Positions 24,565 to 35,512 of a DNA stretch of 64,000 nucleotides are shown here, piece by piece. Every line of letters begins with the position of its first letter. Within the stretch, counting starts at the first letter, position 1. Origin of the DNA: Phocoena phocoena (lineage: Eukaryota; Chordata; Mammalia; Artiodactyla; Phocoenidae); the NCBI RefSeq assembly GCF_963924675.1, contig NC_089220.1:53082639-53146638 (forward strand). The letters run 5' to 3'. The notes beneath the pieces were generated by a model. That model did no database searches. It was not told the origin of the DNA and was given only the letters and a program-made list of their open reading frames with translations. The position numbers and the translations under genes were made by a program.

Positions 24565-24950
24565 AGTAGTTCACCAAGTCTAAAGGGTCATGGAAGGAAT
24601 CTGAGGAAATGATGCTTGAGCTGAGATTTGAAGAAAGCATTGAGGATAACAAGACAAGTTGAGGGGAAATCCAAGCAGAGGGAACAGTATGTGCAGAGAC
24701 CCTGAGGACAGAGGTAGCATTACAGTTCTGGGAGAATGAGAAGCAGCCAGCGTGGCTGAGACACAGGAAGCCAGTAATTAGAGAGGGAACCAGGCCTTGC
24801 AGGCAGTAGAGGCCAATTAAAGATGCTGATTATTCTTTTAAGAACTACAGAAGTCTACCTAAGGATTTTAAACAAAAGAGCTTTGAACATTTGCTTTTTT
24901 GTTTGTTTGTTTTAAAATTACTCTGGCCACCTAATTTGTACAAAGACAAT
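24565..24950 (-). mobile_element. L2 LINE remnant
   Basis: Reverse-L2 words in order: 'gagctgagatttgaagaaag', 'agggaacagtatgtgcagag', 'ccctgaggacagaggtagc', 'cagccagcgtggctgagac', 'ggccttgcaggcagtagagg', 'attactctggccacc'. Confidence 0.75.
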
Positions 24951-27639
24951 AATCATAGAGTAATATAAAGCAATTTCAAGGTAAAACCACCATTTATTCC
25001 CAAATACTGTAATTAAACCCAAAGTTCTTATTTGCTAATTCTCAGCTTCTAATTCCCTATCTTTAAAATAAGGATCTTTAAATCTTCCAATTCTAAGTCA
25101 GCTGTTTTCATTTTTTCTACTTCAACTTATGGTTTTATGATTTGAAATAATGATTTCCTCATGACATGCATAAACTTATATAAAAGTAAATATTAGTTTT
25201 GAATTCCTGCCATTTATAGCCCTTAGTAACTGCAGACATTAATTAAGGTAAAACTTTATATTTTTCAGCCCAGAGTTTTTGAATGATTCATGTAAAGTCT
25301 TTAACCTGGTAAATGTTCAACAAATATCAGCCGTTATTAACAAATAAATAATACAAATTGTAAAATTATTTTTCTACTAGATTTAAAGCAAGTTGAAGAT
25401 AAATGGTATGCTTGATTTACTTTTATCTTCAGCATCTAACATAATTTCTTATACGTGGTAATCTTTCAACAGGTGAATTGAATAAGTGAGTAAATGAATG
25501 AATGAATTCTTGCACATTTGAATGAAAACAACCTATGTGGACCACAAGTCAAGTGGGCAGAAATTCACGTGTAGAGTCACTATCAGAGCCATACGGCTTA
25601 TCAGCCATCAGCTTATGTTCTGCCTATTTCTTTTTGTCCTTTCTTTTCCCAGATAGCTTGTTCTGAAATGCCATGCCTCCCCAAAATGCACAGATGATCA
25701 GGGCTCTTCACCTCAAATGCAATCTACAAACTATGATGGTCCTATCATTTTATGAATTAAAATGCCCATATTTCGCACTTTTGTGTCTGTGTTTCTTTCC
25801 TTATGCCAGGATAAAATATAGACCAGAGATACTACCTTTGACTCCATATTAAAAATCACCCTTTCTCCATGTGATGCTTTTAAAAAAATGTAACAAATAT
25901 TTTAAAAGTTGTATACAATTCTATGTGTGTTTTACACTTGCATATTAATGTTAATTCAAAATCGTTATTTTATAATTAAATTGCCAAAGTACAATCTACT
26001 TTAGTCCAGATGTTTTCCAGATCTCTATCTAGTTCTACACCCTAGTCCAATATGCCCAGTTTTCCACCACGTGTTTCTGCTTGATTAACTCTGCTCATGG
26101 GCAATGGCAGTGCTCCTGTAGAGAGGTGTATACATCTATTCCCCACTGTCACAGGCTGAAAAGAATACAAACATTTCTCTAGTACTTCATTATTCACAGA
26201 GCACTCTAAATCTTGATTGTTTAATCTCTAAACTTCAGATAGTATTATTACTTCATAAGGATATTTTAAGATTAAATAAGATATGTTAATGAACTTTGAA
26301 AAGTATGAGATAAACAAATACAAGACATCTCTGAAAAAAAATAATGCTGTAAGGTAATTTATTCCTATTTAGATAAGGAAATTAAGATGAGGAAAATAAA
26401 AGTTTAAGCGATTTCTTTGAGGTGACATAGACAATAATGTAAAATTGGCAAATAAACAAGGTCTTCAATTTGCAGATCTTTTGTTCTATACATCCCTCTT
26501 TTCACCCAAAGGAGACCCCAAATGGTCAAATACACCTAGCAACATTATTCTATTCACAGTTCCCCAAACACATCATGTAAGTTCTCCCTCCTATATCACT
26601 GGTCAAAAGAGCCCCTTACTTTGGATTTAAAGCCCTTGAAAAATGTCATAATGAAAATGTATGAAAAACTGTGAACATCAGGTAAGAAAGGTTTTCTCCA
26701 TAGACGATGTGTGGGGACCATAAGAATTCAGGGGTGTTCTCATTTAATCTTATGAAACATACAAGTGTGCTCAAAATTTAATTAAAATGTCTGATGAAGG
26801 GATTAGGTTCCACAATGAAGACTTGCTTGAAAGAATCATGTTTCAGATATTTTAGAAAATGTTGCCAAGCCCTGCTTCATCTTTCTCTCTCTTTTTAAAA
26901 TCTGGCTGGTCTACAATGAACACAAATACCAGACTTGCCAAGATTGCTGAGTGGATTAATATCAGGACCTACATTAGGTTTCTTCACCTCACTGTCTCTT
27001 GCCTGGCTTCTAATCAACACAGAATTACATGTCTAAGACCTAGACTTCCACTTGACTTTGAACAACAGGACTTCTGCCATGGTTTACAAATATGGTGTGC
27101 TAAGTCTCAAGTAAGAAAAGAACCTAGAGTCCTGAGATTCTACCCAGTTCTGAAAAAATCCTTAATCTAGAAGGATCTGATCCTGCTCCCCACATTCCCT
27201 AATCACTAAGTGATTCTTATAGTAAATAGATTAATCTTCCATTCCGTTCCTGAGTAAGCCTGGCTGACTCAGAATGTTAGCATCTTTCATTGAAGCTGCC
27301 ACTGCCATGTCTGACTTTGAAGATTAGACTTCTCACAGAAAACTGTAAGAACTGAATTATACCTGAAACCACTGTGCCTGTAGAGCAGTGTATATGTTGA
27401 ATAATGCTATACTGAACTGTTTGGCTATCTTTGAGGAACTAGTTTCTCGGTAGGTTAGATTCCTTCAACCCAGATATATTAGCTCTGGCTTTCTCCATTA
27501 CCTCTGCTTCCAAAAAACAATGACTTAGAAATTTGACATCATCTTCCTAGACATGCATAAATTATATTAAAATAGTTATTTTAAAACACAAGGATACATA
27601 AAAACATCAGAAGAGTTTATTTAAAATGAAAAATTTTGG
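24951..27639. other. unassigned sequence with weak MIR/L2 traces
   Basis: 25270-25340 resembles a MIR/L2 3' core, and 25415-25510 resembles an L2 tip ending in (gaat)n. 26235-26440 holds possible MIR core pieces ('attttaagattaaataagatatg'). The rest, including 26480-27630, shows nothing I can name. Confidence 0.35.
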
Positions 27640-27770
27640 ACATTGCATCTAGATTCTGATTATATAGAGCTGGGATATAGTCTGGTAATCTGAATTTTTA
27701 ATAAGTACCCCAAATGACTCCAATGGAGGTGTTCTGAGGAACACAGTTTGAGTAACATTGATCTAGAGGT
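27640..27770. mobile_element. MER5-like hAT DNA transposon fragment
   Basis: 'gtctggtaatctgaatttttaataagtaccccaaatgactcc' and the end 'gaacacagtttgagtaacattgatct' fit the MER5 pattern (a non-autonomous hAT/Charlie element). Confidence 0.6.
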
Positions 27771-28465
27771 TACAGAGTTTATATACAGAATTTTCAATAA
27801 ACTGATTAATCAAATAGTAGTTTATTTGCAAAGTATGTTTTTCTGTTCAGCACAATTCCTTTTTTAGATCTCATAGGAGGTATCAAGAAAAACATTAAAA
27901 AATCCATCCTTCCTGATCCTTAAGACTATTACAATAAAGTAACTGATCTAATCTTTCATTTGAGAGTGGCTGCATGCTGTATAAAAATATATAATAAATA
28001 TGACAATGATTATACACAATTCTTAGCATATCTATTTTTCAATAATTGGAATCACTTGTCATTCATAAAATGTAAGAATGATTTCCAGAGTGATAGTTTT
28101 AAAGAGATGACAGTCAGTACAAGACAACTTCACAATGGTCTGATTAATTTGAGATTATCTAGAAAAGCAATCCAGATAACTCAGGTAAATATAAATGTAT
28201 ATTTGCCATCACATGCCAGGGTGATACAGCTGCAACCAAAGTCTGGTTGCAAAATAATTTTAGGCCTGTGACCACAAAGGGGACATTATAGTTGTTGCAC
28301 TCTGGAAAACAAAGATTCTGTTCTTTCCTTTGGTGAAAGATGGATTAATATTGCACACTTTATTCAAAGCCTCCATTTTATGGCTAAGAATCATCACTTT
28401 TTTTTTAAGCCACATCACAGTAGTTGAATTACTTAGCTGGTTAATTTTCATAGGAACAAACTTTA
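27771..28465. other. unassigned sequence
   Basis: Nothing recognised. A 103-codon frame at 27960-28271 shows no motif or splice-site framing. Confidence 0.35.
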
Positions 28466-28932
28466 ATGCTGTTGTGAGTTGCATTATGCACCCCCCAACA
28501 AGAAAGATATATTGAAGTCCTAACCCTCCAGTACCTGTGAATGTGACCTTATTTGGAAATAGGGTCTTTGCAGATGTAATCAAATTAAGGTGAGGTCAAG
28601 CTGAATTAGGGTGGACCCTATATCCAATGACAAGTTTCCTTATCACAAGTCCATGCAAAGACTCAGACACACATAGAGGAAAGACAGCCATGTGAAGATG
28701 GAGGCAGAGATTGGAGAGACACAGCTAAGAGCTAAGGGATGTCAAGGATTGTTGGCAATCACCAAAAGCTAGGAAGATACAAGAAAATATTCTTACCTAC
28801 AGCCTTCAGACAGAACCAGCCCTGAGAAAACCTTGGTTTCAAACTTTTATCTTCTGGAGTTGAGAGAATAAATTTCTGTTTTAAGCTACCAAGTTTGTGC
28901 CAATTTGTTAGGCAGCCCTAGGAAACTGATAC
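28466..28932 (+). mobile_element. MaLR-type LTR (MLT1/MST-like)
   Basis: Sense copy of a MaLR-type LTR: 'tgaagtcctaaccctccagtacctgtgaatgtgaccttatttgga', 'gtctttgcagatgtaatcaa', 'ccatgtgaagatggaggcag', 'gagaataaatttctgttttaagctaccaagtttgtg', and the end 'cagccctaggaaactgatacaga'. Confidence 0.8.
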
Positions 28933-30649
28933 AGATGATTTCTTCTTTCACAGTCACAAAAGTATCATATATTCAACAGAGAGCATCAGAACCATATTGA
29001 GATGCAAATACTGATGAGTAACCTAGGCATATTAACAATGAGAAGGACAAGAAAGATTCAATACATTAGGCTCAAAGCAATTAAATCCAAATTGTGCCTC
29101 AACCATATAATTTACCACACATCTTAGAACTTTAATTTAATAATGACTATTTCATAGCACAGATGTTAAATACATGGACTCATTATTTTCCATACACTTA
29201 TAACCTTATTATAACTCAAGAATCTGTGTGACTTTCCCAATTACAAAGGACTAAATCTTTGATTTTCAAGGTACCTTTAGTTCTGAAAGTTCTCTAATTA
29301 TACTATGTAATTAATTACTATATTACCAATGGAATTTTAATAACTATGAAAAATAAATCAGTTATTTATCATAATTATGATCATTACTCATATATTAAAT
29401 GACAGAACCTTTTAACTATTCTTATATTAACAAATAATCAAAATTCACACTGAATTTTTCTCTTTCTGATAAGTTTTTAAATTTTTGTAAGAAGGGTCAG
29501 AGCATGCTCAATCATTTATTCCATACTTGCCTTAGATTCAGGAACTGTAGAAAAAGGAGCATAATATTTAAATTTTATTTCATTTCGTTTCATAGATTAA
29601 AACTAAAAAATCAATCTAAACAGTCGTTAACAATATCTCCAAACACAGTCTCAATAGTTATATCTTTTTTTTAATAAGTAAAAACTTCTTCAAAAATTCT
29701 TGAGACTTAGTGATCATTAAATTAATCCTATGGTAAAAATTTACTTCTTTTTTTATTAAAAGTCAAAACTTAAGTTCATTATCTCAACAGAATATTATAA
29801 CTTTCTTCTAAAAGAAAAGAAATAGGCCCACTGAGGACTGGCAAGTGTACCCTACAAAGTCAAGGGCATTAGAATTGCTGAAGAGCTAAATAATTCTTTC
29901 AAAGTATTCACGAGAGACATTAATGTTGCAAATTAATCATATAAGGAATCAATTATTTTACAAGTTACTGAGGGTTAGGACCATCTCTATGATACAAGAG
30001 AAATGAGACATATGTATGCATCCAGGATTTGGGAGGATTTAATCTTGGGGTAATAAAACAACAAAAGTGCCTTATGTTATAAAATTGCTTTTAGAAAAGA
30101 ATTATTACATTCTGACCAAAAAATGTTTATACAAACTCATTGGAAAGATGAGAGAAAAATGGATAATCATGAAATTATAAAAATAAAGAGTAACGTAAAG
30201 GAAATATTACCATGAAGAAAATCCTATGGAGCTCACAAAATATGCTGAAAACATACATGAAACTTTTAGAGATTAAGTTTCATGCATAAAGATAATTAAG
30301 AAAATATTGGACTAATCATCAACAACAGGAGAAAACCACTCTGAAATTAGTCACATCATTCTGATTCCTTTCTTTTTAGGATTTGGGAGACAGTGTGAAC
30401 ATTATACATCTGGATTTTGGGAAAATATATATGAAATACTTATGAACAAGTGGAGACTTATGGCCTGAATGCTAATATAATTATGTAAATAGTTGTTACT
30501 CAGCTGGGGCCTAAATTGATAACTTATACACTATCACTTTAGCCTTACCCATTTCAATATTTTTCCAAAGTTTTGGATGACTATATAAAATATGACTATT
30601 AAACATTAAGCTTACTCAAAAATAGAAGTATCGAAACATAGCTAAAGGG
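28933..30649. other. unassigned AT-rich sequence
   Basis: No gene, RNA or repeat recognised. Confidence 0.35.
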
Positions 30650-30859
30650 ATCAAATGTGGAAGCAAAGGAAATTTCTTGCCTTTGTGTCCTAAAAGCCAA
30701 TCACCATAGTCATTTTACATGAGAGATTTATACAAGCTGTTTAACTTGATAGATTTATGAGTCACCTAAACAGCCAATGGATTTAGGAACTTCACAATTA
30801 CAAGACTACGTGTAAAAACATGCTGGTGATTGCCTCCATTCCAGACTGAATATACCACT

Positions 30860-31385
30860 TTTATATTTTAGTACCCAATAGACAGCCTTAATGTTGCCCT
30901 CAGATTAACTAAACATTAGACAGGCTTCTTCCTGACTACAGCCTCCTGGTCTCTTTTTTCTTAGAGCATTTACTTTAGAAAACTTTTAATTGTAAATTTT
31001 TTCTCTGCTCCTTTGAGAAATAAATCTTCTCATAGCCTCTTGCCAGTTTTATAACCCAGGAATGTCTTTTTCATGGACCTGGGGGTCACTGGTTTGAAAT
31101 TTAACCATTAAGATAATGCTCCTATCTTCCAGTTTCTATGGGAGAATAAAGGCCTAACTCTCGCAAGCACCAATTAACAAACACAGATGGCCTCACTGCC
31201 TTGACCAACCTTCCCCCTAATGTCCACCAGCTCACCCAAGTGCCTAAAAATAAATTTTAACACTTTTTGTTTCAGCAGAGCTGAGGTCCATCTCTCTCGC
31301 CTGCTACAACAGCGTTGAATAAAGTCTTCCTTGCCATTTTAACTTGTCTGGTGCAAATTTTCTTTGGTGAAAGCTCTAGGAGCTA
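30860..31385 (+). mobile_element. LTR-like element (possible endogenous retrovirus LTR)
   Basis: Pyrimidine-rich 3' part with 'caacagcgttgaataaagtcttccttgcc' near 31308, which looks like an LTR poly(A) signal with R/U5 sequence. It shares the 'cttagagcatttactttagaa' block with 14137-14330. The left boundary could be as far left as about 30650. No retroviral genes are attached. Confidence 0.5.
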
Positions 31386-31529
31386 CATATCAAAAAATCT
31401 ATAAGCAAATTTGTACACATAGAGAAAACAGACAAAATTGTAATGAAGACAAAACTGTAATGAACTAGCACTGAAAAGAATGAGTGTTTGTCCCCTACTT
31501 TTCACCATCCCTTTAGTTTTAGTGTAACC

Positions 31530-31875
31530 TGAGGAAATCCAATATCACCAGCTCAGTTTTGACCACATTGTACATTAGATCCCCAAATTTGTTAATCTTA
31601 TACCTGGAAGTGTATACCCTTCGTCCAATCTCTCTTCATCTCCCCTACCTTTCAACACCTGGCAATCACTCTGTTTCTCTGAGTTTATTCTTCTTAGATC
31701 CCACACATGAGTGGAATCATACAGTATTTGTCTTTCTCTGTCTGACTTACTCCGCTTAGCAAAATGCCCCTGAGTTTCATTCAAGTTGTGGCAAACTGCA
31801 GGATTTCCCTCTTTCTCATGGCTGAATAATACTCCATTGTCTATGTACATCACATCTTTGTCTAATGGAGCTGAG
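31530..31875 (-). mobile_element. L1 3'-end fragment
   Basis: Antisense L1 words: 'acacctggcaatcactctgtttctctgag', 'gatcccacacatgagtggaatcatacagta', 'catggctgaataatactccattgt'. The last is the reverse of the ORF2 terminal SAIKK-type region and 3'UTR. 5'-truncated. Confidence 0.82.
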
Positions 31876-31884
31876 TTTAACACA

Positions 31885-32554
31885 ATGATTGCACATGGAA
31901 ATAACTAGCTTGAAATACAAGGGGCAGAGGTGGTTAATGGCAGGGAAAAATGAATTAGGAATTTTTAGGTTCTGCTTGCTTCACGTTCATGCAACTGGCA
32001 ATAAGAGCTGAGTACCAAATCTCTCAATTTCATTAGAAACTTTGACTCCAAAACAAATTATGTACAAAGCTTTAGTAGAAGTAGATGTTGACATTGTGGT
32101 GGGGAGTCTAGGATCCACTTTACTATTACACTACAATGGAATGAGAGTGAGAACCTGAGCAATTCCTTGCTTTGACAGGGAATGCACTGAACTGCTGTGT
32201 CTTACTCTGGAGTCTTTATAAGTGGGGGGGGGGGGCAAGGGTATAGAAAAGGTGCACGGAACCTCTCTTTTTAAATTATTTTTCTCTTCTTGGAAGTTAA
32301 AATGGGTTCTTTTTGAACAGAAGGATATAGTAAAGTAGTAATCCTTCTTAAATATATTTCCATGATAAGATTTGTGGGGTTATTTTAATAGTTATTTTGT
32401 ATTCATAGTAAATAATAATACAAAGTTTCCTCCTAAAAGGGGAAAAAAATCCAAACAATATCACAAGGAAATTCGGTGAGCTATAAAAATTAGATTGTAA
32501 TAATTATTTATTATTATTTTAATCACTTTGTAATTATTTAAAACATTAAGGTAA
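31885..32554. other. unassigned sequence with a G12 run
   Basis: No gene or repeat family recognised. A run of twelve G bases lies at 32224-32235. Confidence 0.4.
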
Positions 32555-32740
32555 GGGCTTCCCTGGTGGCACAGTGGCTGAGAGTCCACCTGCCGATGCA
32601 GGGGACACGGGTTCGTGCCCCGGTCCGGGAAGATCCCACATGCCGCAGAGTGGCTGGGACCGTGAGCCATGGCCGCTGAGCCTGCGCATCCGGAGCCTGT
32701 GCTCCGCAACGGGAGAGACCACAACGGTGGCCTGCGTACC

Positions 32741-32771
<31 letters not shown>
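32555..32771 (+). mobile_element. CHR-type SINE
   Basis: Complete head and body with a 29-base A tail. No target-site duplication could be found. An L1 fragment begins directly after the tail. Confidence 0.94.
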
Positions 32772-33058
32772 GCAAAATTTTGCCATTTGCAATAAAATGG
32801 ATGGACCTTGATGGCAATATGCTAAGTGAAGTAAGTCAGAAAGAGGAAGACAAGTATCATATGGTATCACTTGTATGTGTAATCTTGAAAAAGAAAAAAA
32901 CAAGTTCATAGATACAGAGAACAGATTGGGAGTTGCCAGAGATGCGGGGCGGAGGGTGGGATAAGGGGTGAAGGATGTCAAAAGGTACAAACCTCCAGTC
33001 ATAAAATAAATAAGTCATGGGGATATAATGTACATCATGGTAACTATAGTTAATAATA
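32772..33058 (+). mobile_element. L1 3'-end fragment, left part
   Basis: Sense L1: 'aaaatggatggaccttgatggcaatatgctaagtgaagtaag', 'gatacagagaacagattgggagttgcc', 'catggtaactatagttaataata'. The sequence continues at 35301 after the Tigger1 insertion. Confidence 0.85.
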
Positions 33059-35300
33059 GAGGCATACCTTATTTTATTGTGCTGCACTTTATTGCACTTC
33101 ACAGATACCATGTTTTTTACAAATTGAAGATTTGTGGCAACTCTGTGTCAAACAAGTCTATGGGTGCCATTTTTTCCAACAGCATTTGCTCACTTTGTGT
33201 CACATTTTGGTAATTTTTGTAATATTTCAAACTTGTTCATTAGTATTATATTTGTTATGGTGATCTGTGATCTGTGAACTTTGATGTTACTTTTGTAATT
33301 GTTTTGGGGCACCACAAACCATGCTTGTATAAGATGGAGAACTTAATCAATAAATGTTTTGTGTGTTCTGACTGCTCTATCAACCGGCGGTTCTCTCATC
33401 TTTCTCCCTCTCCTTGGGCTGTCCTATTCCTTGAGACACAACACAACAATATTGAAATTAGTCCAATTAATAAGCCTACAATGGCCTCTAAATGTTCATG
33501 TGAAAAGAAGAGTCACATATCTCTCACTTTAAATCAAAAGCTAGAAACAATTACGCATAGTGAGGAAGGCATATTGAAAGCTAAGGCAGGCCAAAAGCTA
33601 GCCTCTTGCACCAAACAGTTAGCCAAGTTGTGAATGCAAAGGAAAAGTTTTTGCAAGAAACAAAAGTGCTGCTCCAGTGAACACAGAATGATCAGAAAGC
33701 AAAACTTACTTATTGCTGATATGGAGAAAGTTTTAGTGGTCTGGATAGAAGATCAAATCACCCACAACATTACCTTAAGTCAAAGCCTAATCCATAGCAA
33801 GGTTCTAAGTCTCTTCAATTCCAGGAAGGCTGAGAGAGGTGATGATTCAGAAGAAAAATTTGAAGCTAGCAAAGGTTGGCTCATGAGGTTTAAGGAAAGA
33901 AGCCACCTCCATAACATAAAAGTGCAAGGTGAAGCAGCAAGTGCTGATATAGTTAAAGAGGAGAAGTCAATGCCTGGCTTCAAAGCTTTAAAGAATAGGC
34001 TGATTGTCTAATGCAGCTGGTGACTTGAAGTTGAGGTCCATGCTCATTAACCATTCCCCAAATTCTAGGAACCTTATGAATTACGCTACATCTACTCTGT
34101 GTTATATAAATGGAACAACAAATCCTGGATAACAGCACATTTGTTTTCAACAAGGTTTTCTGAATATTTTAAGCCCACTCTTGGGACCTACTGCTCAGAA
34201 AAAAAAAAAAAAGATTCTTTTCAAAATATTACTGCTCATTGGCAATGTACCTGGTCACCCAAGAGCTCTGATGAAGATGTATTAATGTTGTTTTGATGCC
34301 TGCTAACACATCCATTCTGCAGCCCATGGATTAAAGAGTCATTCTGACTTTCAAGTCTTATTATTTATGAAATACATTTTGTAAGGCTATAGTTGTCATA
34401 GATAGTGATTACTCTGATGGATCTGGGCAAAGTAAATTGAAAACCTTCTGAAGAGGAGTCACTCTGTTAGATGCCATTGAGAACATTCATGATTCATGGG
34501 AACAAGTGAAAATATCAACATTAATGGAAATTTGGAGAGAGTTAATTCCAACCCTCATGGTAACTTTGAGGAGTTCAAGGCTTCAGTGGATTTGGTAACT
34601 GCAGATATGCTGGAAATAGCAAGAAAAATAGAATTAGAAGTTGAGCCTGAAGATGTGACTGAATTGCTACAATCTCATGATAAAACTTAAATGGATGAGA
34701 AATTGCTTCTGATAGAAAAGAAAAGAAAGTGGTTTCTTGAGATGTAATCTACTCCTGGTGAAATGCTGTGAAGATTGTTGAAATGACAATAAAGGATTTA
34801 GAATATTATACAAACTTAGTTGATAAAACAGTGGCAGGGTTTGATAAGATTGATTACAGCTTTTGAAAGATGTTCTTTTGTGGGTAAAATGCTATCAAAC
34901 AGCATGGCATGCTACAAAGAAATTAGTTGTGAAAGGAAGAGTCAATCAATGTGGCAAACTTTGTTACTGTCTTATTTTAATAAATTTCCACCATCACCCC
35001 AACTTCAGGAACAATCAGTAATAGCCATCAACATTGAGGCAAAAGCCTCCATCAGCAAAGATTATGACTCACTGAAGGCTCAGATGATGGTTAGCATTTT
35101 TTAGCAATAAAGTATCTTGTACATAAAATGTGTATTTTTTAGACATAATACTATCACACACTTAATAGGCTACAGTATATGCAAACATAACTTTTATATG
35201 CACTGGGAAATGAAAAAACTTGTGTGACTCGCTTTATTGCAATATCAGCTTTATTGAGGTGGTCTGGAATCAAACCTGCAATATTACCCAGGTATACCTG
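33059..35300 (+). mobile_element. Tigger1 (pogo/Tc1-mariner) DNA transposon
   Basis: About 2.24 kb. The left end reads gaggcataccttattttatt (first base mutated from C), and the right end is its inverse, ccaggtatacctg. Subterminal copies of 'ctttattgc' occur at both ends. A TA lies at 33057-33058 before it, and the other side is TG, a decayed TA duplication. It is nested in an L1 3' end: the sequence on each side joins into one L1. Near full length for Tigger1, with one internal deletion. Confidence 0.95.
33481..34689 (+). pseudogene. Tigger1 transposase pseudogene
   Basis: Tigger transposases have CENP-B-like helix-turn-helix DNA-binding domains and a DDE nuclease of the pogo group. The start is ATG at 33481 (MASKCS). 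The DNA-binding part runs SLTLNQKLE, then shifts frame near 33630 and continues as [28 protein letters not shown] and [20 protein letters not shown]. At about 33950-33960 the sequence jumps straight to [12 protein letters not shown]. The segment that should hold the first catalytic Asp is gone. At 34241-34243 the second catalytic Asp codon reads GGC (Gly), in the IGNVPGHPR context. The frame resumes at 34496-34690 (EIARKIELEVEPEDVTELLQSHD) and stops at 34688-34690. Inactive on several independent grounds. Confidence 0.93.
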
Positions 35301-35512
35301 TGCTGCTCTGCATATTTGAAAGTTGCTTACAGAGTAAATCTTAAAGTTCTCCTCACCAGAAAAAACACTCTGTAACTATGTGTGGTGATGGATGTTAACT
35401 AGACTTATTGTGGTGATCGTTTCACAGTATATACAAATATCGAATCATTATGTTGTGCACCTGAAACTAATATAATGTTGTATGTCAATCATACCTCAAT
35501 AAAAAAAGAAAA
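35301..35512 (+). mobile_element. L1 3'-end fragment, right part
   Basis: Resumes the L1 3'UTR: 'gcatatttgaaagttgcttacagagtaaatctta', 'gtgtggtgatggatgttaact', 'cacctgaaactaatataatgttgtatgtcaat' and a terminal 'cctcaataaaaaaag', which supplies a poly(A) signal and tail. Confidence 0.88.

Noticed and set aside
33634..34011. 125-codon frame with good-looking protein sequence
   Set aside because: It is the DNA-binding part of the Tigger1 transposase pseudogene, not a host gene.
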